Made by a program: the position numbers and the translations under genes
Notes under the pieces: generated by a model
Told to the model about the DNA's origin: nothing
Seen by the model: only the letters and a program-made list of their open reading frames with translations
Databases searched by the model: none
DNA from: Yamadazyma tenuis
Lineage: Eukaryota > Ascomycota > Pichiomycetes > Serinales > Debaryomycetaceae
Length of the DNA stretch: 64,000 nucleotides
Direction: 5' to 3'
Assembly: GCF_029203305.1 (NCBI RefSeq)
Contig: NC_089465.1
Span: forward strand, 372,001 to 436,000
In this document: in pieces, positions 1-9,129 of the stretch
How positions within the stretch are numbered: the first letter of the stretch is position 1
Layout of the letters: the number at the start of each line of letters is the position of its first letter

Positions 1-1
1 G

Positions 2-736
2 GTGGAGTTGATCACCCGGGTCCGCAAGCTCAGTGACCACCTGGTGGGTCTTCATCTTCTAATTTCCCACTACAGCATTGGCGAGTGGCTCAATATCAAG
101 GGCCTCCGATTTATTGGAGTGTACACCTCGGTCATCAAGAACGACATGGAAGAGCCTCAGCTTGTCAGCAACTTCATGAGTGACATGATCGACTGTATTA
201 TGGTGAATATCGAAACCCGGTTAAAAGAATTTAAAAAGTCCACACAGGGATTCTACCTCATTAAAAACACGATGCTCATCGAGGGAATTATCAGTCGGCT
301 GAGCAATTTGTACGAGCTCTTGGGAGCCATCGGGATGGAACGGTTGAACAAACTCAAAAGCCGGTTTTTGAAGTTGTTTTTGGACGACTGGAACTACGCA
401 TCGTACATTATTATTCGGGACATGACCCAGTTGACGACGTTGAGTGCCACTAATCAAAGCAGTGAGTTATCCAGTAAAGAAAAAGATCAGATCAAAAAGT
501 TGTTTGAAACCTTCAACGAACTGTTTGAAGAAGCGGTCCGCAACTACGAAAAGTTCAGTATTCTGGACCCTAACCTCCGAAATTACCTTGCTGGTGAGAT
601 TAAGAAACTTATTATGAATGCTTATTTCAAACTCTACGACAAGTACGGAAATAGCAGTTTCACCAAAAATAAAGCCAAGTATATTAAGTACAATAAGATG
701 CAATTTGAGAGCATTTTGAACGACCGCTTGCGGTAG
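2..736 (+). CDS. EXO70: Exocyst subunit Exo70, C-terminal part (5' end outside window)
   Basis: This is the 3' end of the gene for Exo70, the exocyst subunit that helps tether secretory vesicles at the plasma membrane through PI(4,5)P2 and Rho GTPases. The frame is already open at the window edge; the first codon is GTG inside the gene, so no start is visible. About 244 residues remain, all helical, ending in the family's typical C-terminal block with basic KYIKY and a final ILNDRLR. That surface is where Exo70 binds lipid in known structures. A CTG codon at 563-565 falls where I recall Ser in S. cerevisiae Exo70 (x-DP-x-L motif), which fits CTG=Ser. Family call is firm; the N-terminal half cannot be assessed. 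Confidence 0.9.
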   Translation: MELITRVRKLSDHLVGLHLLISHYSIGEWLNIKGLRFIGVYTSVIKNDMEEPQLVSNFMSDMIDCIMVNIETRLKEFKKSTQGFYLIKNTMLIEGIISRLSNLYELLGAIGMERLNKLKSRFLKLFLDDWNYASYIIIRDMTQLTTLSATNQSSELSSKEKDQIKKLFETFNELFEEAVRNYEKFSILDPNLRNYLAGEIKKLIMNAYFKLYDKYGNSSFTKNKAKYIKYNKMQFESILNDRLR

Positions 737-1450
737 TGAATACGAATTTTGTCTCGGCATCGGTGCAGGAAATGCCATTCCGCCCTAGTGGGCGAGCCAG
801 TTAGGGGTAGTTGCCACACTGACGTTCGCGAACACCCGGGTGAGCACGCCGGCACCCTGGACTTAGGCACCGAGTCAGCCGTTGCGTATGTGCATCCACT
901 ACCATCGCCGCCAATGAATCATCGTCAATTGAAAATATCCACCTTCAGCGGACATACCGGACATCTGCTTCATAGTCAATTTGGCCTCTGCGCCTCTACT
1001 AAGAAAAATCTCAATGGGAGGTCACTGGCAAATGGCAGCTTTCAATGCATAAAATAATTCTTGGCATTTGACAGCGGGGATATGTGCAGGACCACATTTG
1101 ACATTCTACATGTCAAATATGCATGTTGGATTTAAACACGGGATAACATATATTATAGTAGCAGGTGGTGAAGACTTTACAAGTAGTTGGGCGGGAGTTC
1201 CGAGGTACTAGGGACCATCGGCACTCGTCTGTCATGGAAACCGCCGGCTCAGTGGCCAATTGAAAGTTTCCCGGGTCAATGTGTCAAGAAATTATTCCTT
1301 TCGTATCGCTGCACCTGAGAAATCCGACAAGAAATTGACACCCTCGATTTTTTCTTTTATTTACATGTTCGCCTTGTAGTTTTTTTCTTGTCGTTAATAT
1401 ATAAATACTCCGCCAGCACCAATTCATGTAGACCATAACTAATTGCTGAA
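737..1450. other. Intergenic region upstream of the homeodomain gene
   Basis: About 0.7 kb without a credible gene. It holds the EXO70 3' flank and the promoter of the TALE homeodomain gene. A frame at 749-1057 begins at TTG and has no protein-like composition. A TATA-like element lies near the 3' end. Confidence 0.6.
1398..1405 (+). promoter_or_regulatory. TATA-like element of the homeodomain gene
   Basis: TATATAAA lies 45 bp upstream of the ATG at 1451. The spacing is short but usual for a yeast core promoter. Confidence 0.4.
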
Positions 1451-1999
1451 ATGGATAACAAGATCAGCTTACCTCCCATAAGGGACTTGTTAAACACAAG
1501 TATGTCGACGCCATTCACTTTACCACCGTCGTTACCACTGGTATCGTTCAATAGACCCTATTTCCCCCCGTACCAGGCGGGGCCCTTGTCGCTGTATCAG
1601 GCGGGGTCTTTATCGCTGTACCACACAACGCCGCCGGTCCCGGCACCTGTGACAGCCCCAGATACCAATTACCACTACCAACTGTCAGCAGTGGACCAGC
1701 CCAGAAGCACCTCGTCAAGCGTGTCGGAGGGGTCGTCATCCGTCGGCAACTCTAATAGCACCAGCCCCAAGGCCACGGTGGAAAAACGCAAAACAAGAAA
1801 TAATTTACCCAAGGAAACAACCTATGTACTATTAAAGTGGTTAAATGAGCACTTAAACCACCCGTACCCTAATTCATTTGAAAAAAATCACTTGATGATG
1901 ACAACGGGGTTGAATCAACAACAGTTGTCGAATTGGTTTATTAATGCCAGAAGAAGAAAGATCAAGGTGCTTAAGGAACAGCAGCGGATGGGAATATAG
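1451..1999 (+). CDS. TALE-class homeodomain transcription factor, Cup9/Tos8-like
   Basis: A 182-aa DNA-binding protein. Residues about 112-174 form a TALE homeodomain: the three-residue-longer first loop with NHPYP, and a recognition helix WFINARRRK with the invariant Trp162, Phe163, Asn165 and Arg167. This matches Cup9/Tos8 repressors better than MAT alpha2, which lacks the WFINARRR form. The N-terminal half is rich in Pro, Ser and Tyr and contains two near-identical Tyr-Gln-Ala-Gly units (residues about 41-55). It is much shorter than most Cup9/Tos8 proteins, mainly in the N-terminal region. The ATG is preceded by a TATA-like element. Which of the two paralogues it represents cannot be told here, so no symbol is given. 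Confidence 0.85.
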   Translation: MDNKISLPPIRDLLNTSMSTPFTLPPSLPLVSFNRPYFPPYQAGPLSLYQAGSLSLYHTTPPVPAPVTAPDTNYHYQLSAVDQPRSTSSSVSEGSSSVGNSNSTSPKATVEKRKTRNNLPKETTYVLLKWLNEHLNHPYPNSFEKNHLMMTTGLNQQQLSNWFINARRRKIKVLKEQQRMGI

Positions 2000-2923
2000 G
2001 ATATAGTTAATGAATATTACGATACGAAAAGCATACGGACGACGGACGGAGTTGTCTGGGGGTGTCGCGGTCAATAGAGGCGCCGAGCATCTGCGATGTA
2101 TCACTTAGGTGACAGCCCCTCAGCGCCGAGTCACCCAACAAGCAATCAATTGTGCTCGAATCCCTCATATATTTCTAGGCAAACACAAGCCTGCAGGGCG
2201 CGCGTTCCTTGGCCGCACTGGGACGGAAATGTTTCCTCAGAGCCGATTGCGGTGCACATTGCTTGGTTTTAGTGCCAAGCAAGTGGTATTGACATTTGAA
2301 ATAACGTATAACCGTTAACCAGTCGGATAGACCGGTGAATACGCTGGTAGGGTTAAAGTTTGTTAAGAAGTTGCAATATTTCTTGGAATCCTATTCCTAT
2401 TCTGCGCAAAGCTGCGATAAGAATGCAAATACTGGGGAACAGAGGTACAGCGGCCTGGTGCATGATAGGATGGGTGGATGGGTGGATATGGTAGACGTCA
2501 TGGCTAAGCTAGAGATTTCCAGACATCTCCTTCATTAGGAGAGAGATACAGATGATAGATGACGCAATTCCAAACTTTGTTTAAGCTTAGCGGTGCTTAC
2601 TTTTTATGAGTAGCGGGAAGAGGTAATCTCATTTTTGTGGTAGTGACTATCGGATGTATCGCTGTGGTAGTGACTATCGGATGTATCGCTCTTTTGTGGA
2701 ACTAACCATTGAGGTATGGCTCTTTTGTGATAGTTGTACCGGAAAATCGTTTTCCGTCAATGAAGATGGTACAGCGGCTATGGCGCGATATGAATCCCTT
2801 GCTCACAATTACGGCGACATAGATCCCAGGTCGTTCACAACTCTCGCGACATGAATTACCATCTCGATCCGCGACATTGTTCCTTCTTTCGCGACCACTT
2901 GTAAACACCCAAACACCTCCACC
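2000..2923. other. Intergenic region with short tandem repeats
   Basis: About 0.9 kb between two plus-strand genes. No open frame with an ATG and coding character was found. It holds a perfect 27-bp tandem duplication (2636-2689), a small GGGTGGAT duplication near 2470, and the promoter of the 407-aa gene. Confidence 0.5.
2636..2689. repeat. Perfect 27-bp tandem duplication
   Basis: Positions 2636-2662 and 2663-2689 are identical, beginning TGTGGTAGTGAC. Diverged pieces (TTTTGTGG, TTTTGTGATAG) follow to about 2735, suggesting repeated slippage. It lies about 240-290 bp upstream of the next ATG. Confidence 0.85.
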
Positions 2924-4147
2924 ATGAACTCGTCAGACGCCTTGATGGCCATCTCCGACCACATCCTCAACTCCATCAACTCGCTCAATAAGTTGGAGTA
3001 CAACAAGAACGGCCGCAAGTACAAATTTGTCAACAATGTGTTCCAGCGCATCAAACAAGAAGACAAGCACCTCATCGTCAACTTGAACGATCTTCTGATG
3101 AAAGCATCAGTAATTTCTGCCTACACAATTTTAAACTCCATAAACGATGGAAGACTCCTCGAGGAGTACCCTGACTTTTGCCTTTCGATCGTGGGAGTTG
3201 CCCGTGAGCTCGAAACGAACCTGTGGTTCGATACGTCTAATGTGGTGTTGTATACGCCGCAGGTAGAGTTTCCCCAAAACACCATTCGAGATTCCGTCAA
3301 TTTCGCCCAACGTATTCTCCCCAAACACATCGACATGGGACTCAATCTCCTTATCGCTTCCAAGATCAACTTTTTCCACACCGACCACCACCTTGGTATT
3401 AAAATTTACGGACTCTACTTGATCAAATTCATGAAGGAGTACTTTGGTGAAGATTCCATTAATGATGCCGATATCTTGGTGGCTCTCAAGTCTTTTGCGC
3501 ACTGGGGGTCAATCAAATGTATACTATATAAGCTCCAGGTACCAAACGTGGACTTGACGGACGACGAATTTTTGTCATTTAAAAGTTTCCCTGACCCGTT
3601 GCCCGAGTTGAAGCAAGAAATCTGGAAGAAGTACCCGAGCGGAACCTCGAGGTACGGCTTGTTGAAAATGGCGTTTGTGCATCTTAAAGACCACAAATAT
3701 GCTCTGTTGATCAAATATCCCGATGACTCAAGGTTTGATCTCGAGTGGCTCTTTGAGTTGTGCAAAGATATAGAGACAAACCCCATACGGTATCATTTGC
3801 GTTCGTCGTTTAAAAGTTTGACAGATGACCCGGTGAACTTGAATGAGCTTTCTCAGCAGAATGGAGATGGGGTTAAGAACTTGCTTAACTTGACATCGAT
3901 ATTGACCACGTTGTTTGAGTTGAACTTTGAGTTTATATTGAAGAACTCAAAGGTGCCCAAGTTCGAGACCATTGAAGAGCCAGAATTGATCAGCTATTAC
4001 AGCGAGTTAAGCAGTAAGATCAAGTTCTATGAGCAGAAGGAGTGGACCACGGAAGACATTATCATGAGATTGAGCACGGGAGGTGGGTGTTCGTTGCAGA
4101 GCAAGATCGAGCACCTGTTGGAGAAGTGGAACTTGAGAGAGTTATGA
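2924..4147 (+). CDS. Unrecognised 407-aa protein
   Basis: A 407-residue open frame from ATG (context ACCATGA) to TGA, with strong yeast codon bias (TTG for Leu, AAC, AAG). I do not recognise the family. The protein looks soluble and mostly helical: no signal peptide, no clear membrane segment, no Cys/His cluster, and no obvious nucleotide-binding or catalytic motif. Its C-terminus is charged (EHLLEKWNLREL). Convergent LYC1 begins only about 130 bp beyond its stop. The even codon use and full length argue for a real gene. It may be a fast-evolving, lineage-restricted protein, but that is inference. Confidence 0.75.
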   Translation: MNSSDALMAISDHILNSINSLNKLEYNKNGRKYKFVNNVFQRIKQEDKHLIVNLNDLLMKASVISAYTILNSINDGRLLEEYPDFCLSIVGVARELETNLWFDTSNVVLYTPQVEFPQNTIRDSVNFAQRILPKHIDMGLNLLIASKINFFHTDHHLGIKIYGLYLIKFMKEYFGEDSINDADILVALKSFAHWGSIKCILYKLQVPNVDLTDDEFLSFKSFPDPLPELKQEIWKKYPSGTSRYGLLKMAFVHLKDHKYALLIKYPDDSRFDLEWLFELCKDIETNPIRYHLRSSFKSLTDDPVNLNELSQQNGDGVKNLLNLTSILTTLFELNFEFILKNSKVPKFETIEEPELISYYSELSSKIKFYEQKEWTTEDIIMRLSTGGGCSLQSKIEHLLEKWNLREL

Positions 4148-4277
4148 GTGACTGTGTTTACGTCATAATATTAAAGATGAGTAATGTCTTGAGTTTATAG
4201 CCTGTAGGTACACAATAACTTTTGGGAATAGCTATCTAGAATAAATATAGAAGGACTCATGGATGACTTATCTTCTA

Positions 4278-5453
4278 TCAAAACCACGGTAACTTGTTGT
4301 TATTGTCCCACACAACCTCTCCTTTCTTCAAATGATCTTGGTCTTTTGCAACCATCATTTGCATGGCACTTCTCGAAGCGTTGGGAATCACCGTACCCAC
4401 ACTATTGAGATCAACTCCCGTAGGTTGGAGCTCGCTGCCCCAAACCTCCATCTTCGTGAAGCCTTCACCGTAAAACTGGATGTACTCTTTCAAGTACCCA
4501 AGCAACTTGAGTCTCAAGCTCTGGTGATGGCCATCACAAACATGAATCAACAAAACCTTCACCACAAACTTCTCTGGCGTCCAATCGAAAGTCCAAACTA
4601 TGAACCCCAATAACTCGCCCTTGTTTTCCAACTTGAACCCAAAGATCTCAGGTCCCACAGTCTTGAAAAGCGAAAACACCTGGTCCATCTTACCAAGATC
4701 AATTTTCAACTTTAGATCGTGTACCTTTCCGTGCACATACTTGGCTCTCACGTGATACCAGTCGAAACTTCTATGGTCTGGTACAATGGTCAAGTGGGTT
4801 TTACCATCGGTTCTAGTTCTGGCTTCAATGTCTTGTAAACTATGCTTTCTGTATACGTTCATCACGTCTTCAAACTCTGCGAAGCCAAGCGGCACCAACA
4901 GACCCTCGGGAACTTCAACCCCTTGATGGCCAGTAAAGCGGGTCGGGGTTTCGTGGTCTACTGGAATCACCACTACTGGCACTTCCATCGACACAAACCC
5001 ACTCTCAGCATAGAACTCATCCACCTCAGAATACAAAAACAAAAACCCATCCTCCAACAATTCAGCCTGACATAAGTCCACCAACTTGTTGACCATAATC
5101 CTGGCATAACCACGTCTTCTATGCTGTTTGTAAGTGAAGACACCACCAATACAACCACTTCTAACCTTCCGGTGCACAACCTTCCCATCGACCTTATCGT
5201 ACACCAACGCGTCTCTAATAAGCAATTCAATGGAACACAAGGCCTCACTGGGGTTGTTGATATCCTTTAACACATAAACTCTCAAGTCTTGTGTCATGTC
5301 GCAGTTCCCAAGAAGACGCTCTCTGAACGTGTACTCCTCGGATGTCAATATACCTTTCCATGCCTGGGAGTTTTGGAGACGGGTGAAGTCAACGAGTTCG
5401 CCGTCATGGTTGATCTGTTCGAGTACGTAGTTGTTGGGGTCTCCTGCGGTCAT
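4278..5453 (-). CDS. LYC1: Lysine N-acetyltransferase Lyc1 homologue (GNAT fold)
   Basis: A 391-aa protein of the Lyc1/YGR111W family. In Yarrowia lipolytica, Lyc1 N6-acetylates free lysine as the first step of lysine breakdown; the role here is by homology. The GNAT acetyl-CoA loop is visible around residues 103-120: CIGGVFTYKQHRRRGYARIM, with the Q/RxxGxA-type pyrophosphate loop. The C-terminal half is the family-specific extension, ending KLPWF. Length matches the family. The ATG is at 5451-5453. The upstream region shared with GIM3 contains an imperfect palindrome (5508-5523). No membrane segment or targeting signal is evident. Confidence 0.88.
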   Translation of the reverse strand: MTAGDPNNYVLEQINHDGELVDFTRLQNSQAWKGILTSEEYTFRERLLGNCDMTQDLRVYVLKDINNPSEALCSIELLIRDALVYDKVDGKVVHRKVRSGCIGGVFTYKQHRRRGYARIMVNKLVDLCQAELLEDGFLFLYSEVDEFYAESGFVSMEVPVVVIPVDHETPTRFTGHQGVEVPEGLLVPLGFAEFEDVMNVYRKHSLQDIEARTRTDGKTHLTIVPDHRSFDWYHVRAKYVHGKVHDLKLKIDLGKMDQVFSLFKTVGPEIFGFKLENKGELLGFIVWTFDWTPEKFVVKVLLIHVCDGHHQSLRLKLLGYLKEYIQFYGEGFTKMEVWGSELQPTGVDLNSVGTVIPNASRSAMQMMVAKDQDHLKKGEVVWDNNNKLPWF

Positions 5454-5507
5454 TATTGTGGGATTACAGGAGGAAGCTGATAATGAGATGCGGAAGCTTA
5501 TAAACAG

Positions 5508-5523
5508 ATGCGGCTAGTCGCAT
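5508..5523. promoter_or_regulatory. Imperfect 16-bp palindrome in LYC1 promoter
   Basis: ATGCGGCTAGTCGCAT is symmetric around CTAG except for one base pair, and lies 55 bp upstream of the LYC1 ATG. A related ATGCGG stands just before it at 5488-5493. The 11-mer AGATGCGGCTA recurs at 46274-46284. It may be a dimeric factor site; no factor is assigned. Confidence 0.3.
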
Positions 5524-5752
5524 TTAGCCAGATTCAGTAAAATTGGCGCCAGGTCGTGCACGCACCCAAGATCTCTGGCCGTGGGTGTTGGGGCCCTTCA
5601 GGGTCGTGCTTTTTGCCATGGCCTTACCAATGACACGCAACAGTGGGCGAGCAAAGCTCAATTGCGTTTGTGGCCATTTCGTCCTATGGTTCCTGCGATG
5701 CCGTTTTGGGATTATGTTCATTTTGTTTTCGCGAACGGAAATATTTCACGCA

Positions 5753-6142
5753 ATGGAACTTCTTCCTCTGGGACAGAGCAACTCCGTGCAAGTGTTATGG
5801 GAGGATCAGCAGAACATCAACCGTTTTAGTTCGCTCATCAACGAGAAGGATGAGTTGAAGGAGTCGTTGGAAAAATTGAAAACGGAAAAGGACTACTTGG
5901 ATGATTTATCGTTGGAGATGGAGTTGTTGGATGAGGACGAAAACATCCAATATAAAATTGGCGATGTGTTTGTGTTTCTAAAAATCATTCAGGCAGTCGA
6001 GAGAGTTGATGCCGATAACGAGGTATTAACCGGAAAGATCGAGCTGCTAGAGACGAAGATCGAAGAGTTAGATAGTCAGTTGGTTGCGTTGAAGTCGGTA
6101 TTGTACGCCAAATTTGGGAAGAATATCAATTTAGAGCGATAG
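5753..6142 (+). CDS. GIM3: Prefoldin subunit 4 (Gim3)
   Basis: A beta-type prefoldin subunit of 129 aa, part of the hexameric GimC/prefoldin that delivers nascent actin and tubulin to the CCT chaperonin in the cytosol. The start was placed at the ATG giving MELLPLGQ, because S. cerevisiae Gim3 begins MELLPQGQ and is also 129 aa; upstream in-frame codons have no ATG that fits. Two coiled-coil helices (about 15-50 and 85-120) flank the beta hairpin with the conserved DEDENIQYKIGDVF block. The protein ends AKFGKNINLER, the family's end. No intron is needed. Confidence 0.95.
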   Translation: MELLPLGQSNSVQVLWEDQQNINRFSSLINEKDELKESLEKLKTEKDYLDDLSLEMELLDEDENIQYKIGDVFVFLKIIQAVERVDADNEVLTGKIELLETKIEELDSQLVALKSVLYAKFGKNINLER

Positions 6143-6348
6143 ATCATGTAAATATGAATGCACGTTGACGAAGGGCCTGGAAGTAGAACAGCAACTTTGA
6201 TTATAAGACACCAGAGGTATAGAGTAGATTTCATTTGTGTAAGTAAGACAGTGGGTTGGCATAAGAGATAAGCACTACAATTCTTCTTTTGCCCTATCTT
6301 CTAGTCCTTTAGCTTAATATTAAGTTTGAAGATAGTCAAATCACCAAG

Positions 6349-7169
6349 ATGTACTTGTTAAATTTGTCAATCATTTTGCAGGCCAATTTCTTTTCCTATG
6401 ACAGCTCGGCGGGTTTGCCCAACTACATCAATTTGCTCAACCTTTTCTTGAAGAACCATCAGATATCGACATTGATCAAGGTTTGATTAACTCAGAGGGA
6501 ATGGACCTATCACCAATTCCGAATCCACAGAATCAGTTTCCTCGTCAACAGACCCACAGATTGGCTGTCAAGATGGGCAATTGGATCCCGAGCCTGAATC
6601 TAACCCCGAATACACTCACACTTTGGAACTACAACCCATAAATATCCAGTGTTTGAAATCAATGAGTCTATTGACCCATTGACAGTCGATCCCAGAATCA
6701 ACGCGGCTATTCATTTGAAGGATATCGATACCCAGTCTTTCCAATTCAACGACTATTAAGATTCGTCGTCTAATTCTCGTTTTCACATCCTGAACGACGA
6801 CCCTGATGATACGTGCAACCAGACCAGCCAGTCTAACTTCAGCAACAATAGCAAAGATACCAGCTTTCAGATCTCTGAATTATTTCACAAACACAGCATG
6901 TGGTCTATTCCACTAAGAACAAGCATATTAAACCTCACGAGTTCAAAACTACCCGCAAAAGACCCACCTGTAAATTGGCCCAAACGGCTACCAGTGAAAA
7001 AAGCCCTACGATTATTACAAGTGTTGTGCCTGGTTCTGAGACCAAGTCGGAGCCCAAATAATCCTATGACACTTTATAGCTGATGGAAAAGCGTAGGAGC
7101 TTGATCAAGCTCTTCGAAATTGATGGGATAACGTTTCCATTGAAGCTTAAATCCAATAGTGCTTACTGA
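6349..7169 (+). pseudogene. Decayed protein-coding gene, family unknown
   Basis: This stretch has protein-like composition that moves between frames. An ATG at 6349 opens 45 codons in frame 1 to a TGA. Overlapping frame 3 then reads an acidic segment (EEPSDIDIDQGL). Frame 2 reads a Ser/Asp/Glu-rich segment from about 6515 to 6650. Frame 1 resumes at 6652 (FEINESIDPL), crosses TAA at 6757 and runs to about 6895. Frame 3 carries a basic segment (KPHEFKTTRKRP) from about 6930, with stops at 7059 and 7077, ending at 7167-7169. Acidic, Asn/Ser-rich and basic stretches recall a transcription-factor-like protein, but I cannot name a family. At least four frame changes and three stops mean it is not expressed as one protein. 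Confidence 0.5.
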
Positions 7170-7577
7170 GTTTGCTATAAGTACCATAAATAAATGACTA
7201 CGTGAATAGTATTTTTACTGCGTGCTTTGCATCTGGATAGTGGCTTTTTTTCCTACGTTTTCGTTATTACGCGTAGATATGAACTAGTGAAGTTGATCAG
7301 CAGAAATGTACTTGATCGACTATAACGACCGTATGAGTCTAAAGAAATACACATCGTTTGTGGATGATTTTGTAGGGCACCTTTATCTTTGGTCTACTGG
7401 ACACATCTACATATGCACCTATCTGGTAAATAGCAGGTCTGAAGATTATGGTCTACAAAAATGACACATCTCCAGGGTCCTTGGCATGGCGTGCGACAAC
7501 CAACAATACCAAATTCCTTCTCCGTTTGCAGCTAAAAAAAAGGTATACACCACAAACCCATTTTTTTTCCCAACAAC
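7170..7577. other. Spacer upstream of the 11-residue-repeat gene
   Basis: About 0.4 kb of AT-rich sequence after the decayed gene. It ends in poly-A and poly-T tracts just before the ATG at 7578, a usual yeast 5' leader. Nothing else was found. Confidence 0.5.
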
Positions 7578-8633
7578 ATGAATAACTCAGCACCCCAAAT
7601 AGAGGAAGACCAGGCCAACTACAGCCTCTCACTTCTTAACCTTGCACTTTCCCAATGGGATGCACTTGTTAAACGTTTTGTGGGAAACATTATGAATGAG
7701 TTAAAGGGTAACCCAAATGATCAATCGTTTCAGGGGAACATCAGATCTCTTTCTGATGGATCACCCATTTGGCATCCTGCGACGGAATTACAGTGGGAAT
7801 CAGGGTTTCCTACCTTTGGAGACCTTCTTCAAGCTAATGGGGAGAGCATCAGAGAGAAGTTGGCACAAGTTACTGGTCACAATACTACTTCTGCCCAAGA
7901 CTCTTTTCTCGAATACTTGGATCTTCTTAATTTCAACCGATTGGAAGGAATACCATTGAAACAGATATACGCCCGTCTTACTAACTCAGTTAAAGCCCAA
8001 AATGCCAGTCTTGTTTTGCCTTATACCGATGACGGTAAGCCTGCTACTTTCACTGAGGAGATAACTTCACTTGAAAGTCTCAGACACCCAACACTTTGCC
8101 TGATTTATAGACAATATGGGTTTACAGGTGCAGCAACCAGTGTATCAATTATACAAGCACTCAAACCAATTTTCTTCGAACATCACAGAGATGCTCAATC
8201 ATTCTCAAGAATTTTTGCACGAATGGGAAACGACATGATTAATATGATCAATACGACGAGTGATTTGGGTACTGTGATTCGTGAAGAAATGACTGGTATG
8301 GAAGAGAGAATGCGTTCTGAAATGACTGGTATGGAAGAGAGAATGCGTTCTGAAATGACTGGTATGGAAGAGAGAATGCGTTCTGAAATGACTGGTATGG
8401 AAGAGAGAATGCGTACTGAAGCGACTGCTCGAGAAGAGAGAATGCGTACTGAAGTTAACGGTTTACGTACCGTGGTTCGTGAAGAATTGCCCGCTCTATT
8501 AGCTCACCAATTTACTGTTCTTTTCCAGCCTTTTCTTCAACAATTAAGTACTCGGGCGCTTCAGGGCATTGAAAATCCTCAAACAGCTCATCCTAATGCA
8601 AATACTGGTGATTATGCTGCTGATGGTAGTTAG
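7578..8633 (+). CDS. Coiled-coil protein with 11-residue tandem repeats
   Basis: A 351-aa protein. Residues about 1-230 form a globular region with the block PYTDDGKP near residue 150. This faintly recalls fungal Mug135-like proteins, but I cannot confirm that. Residues 237-302 are six 11-residue units: four almost identical (EMTGMEERMRS) and two diverged. An 11-residue (hendecad) period with Met/Arg/Glu predicts a long, slightly right-handed coiled coil. The DNA of the first four units (8286-8417, 33 bp each) is nearly identical, so the array expanded recently. A Gln/Leu-rich helix and a polar tail follow. A relic of a second copy lies downstream (8881-9019). No signal peptide or membrane segment. 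Function unknown. Confidence 0.8.
   Translation: MNNSAPQIEEDQANYSLSLLNLALSQWDALVKRFVGNIMNELKGNPNDQSFQGNIRSLSDGSPIWHPATELQWESGFPTFGDLLQANGESIREKLAQVTGHNTTSAQDSFLEYLDLLNFNRLEGIPLKQIYARLTNSVKAQNASLVLPYTDDGKPATFTEEITSLESLRHPTLCLIYRQYGFTGAATSVSIIQALKPIFFEHHRDAQSFSRIFARMGNDMINMINTTSDLGTVIREEMTGMEERMRSEMTGMEERMRSEMTGMEERMRSEMTGMEERMRTEATAREERMRTEVNGLRTVVREELPALLAHQFTVLFQPFLQQLSTRALQGIENPQTAHPNANTGDYAADGS
8286..8483 (+). repeat. 33-bp coding minisatellite (11-residue units)
   Basis: Six 33-bp units: 8286-8318, 8319-8351, 8352-8384, 8385-8417, 8418-8450 and 8451-8483. The first three are identical, the fourth differs by one base, and the last two have diverged. The unit is a multiple of three, so copy-number changes keep the frame. 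Confidence 0.95.
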
Positions 8634-8880
8634 AAGAATGAAACTAGTCCGGCTTTCATTCTCCGAGTACTTGCTTTTGCAATTATTTAATTGAACAGCA
8701 AGCCCTTGAGTCTGAACAGCCATTTTAACCGTTGTCACCAACTCCTCAAGTTTAGGTAACCCTGTAATTGTTTAGTTAGGGAATAAAGTGTTTGATTTTA
8801 ACAATTGTATCATTTAAAAGAATCTGGCTACTGATAATACGTGGTACGGGCGAGAGAGTATGTTCTGCTTTTTTGAGGAA

Positions 8881-9019
8881 GTGGTTGTTGTAGTACGTGA
8901 ACAAGTTAAAGGTGTGTTTTGGATCGTATTTTATCAATGTGTGCCCAAATTAGCAAGTGCGTTCTTAAATAGCCCAACCTGATGTAAATGGCAATGAAGC
9001 TGATGCTGGTAGTTATTAG
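8881..9019 (+). pseudogene. Relic 3' end of a paralogue of the repeat gene
   Basis: The sequence from GTGGTTGTTGTAGTACGTGAA onward mirrors the last about 55 codons of the gene ending at 8633. It reads VVREQ where the intact gene has VVREE, then an alignable Gln/Leu-rich tail to a TGA. After a frame change it reads PDVNGNEADAGSY and TAG, against PNANTGDYAADGS and TAG in the intact copy. Similarity continues past both stops (ATGAA...AGCTTTC against ATGAA...GGCTTTC). The 5' part and the repeats are missing. It is a decayed tandem duplicate. Confidence 0.6.
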
Positions 9020-9129
9020 AAATGAAGTGAGTCAAGCTTTCTATTATCTCACAATACCCCAGCAGCGCGGTTGCAAACATGGGGAAATCCTGCACTGGCC
9101 AGTAATAATTATCACCTAAGGGTACATTA

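Noticed and set aside
749..1057. 102-codon plus-strand frame after EXO70
   Set aside because: It starts with TTG, has no protein-like pattern and lies in the promoter of the homeodomain gene.
2109..2175. Possible tRNA (B-box-like GCTCGAATCCC near 2155)
   Set aside because: No matching acceptor stem, D-arm or anticodon loop can be folded around it.
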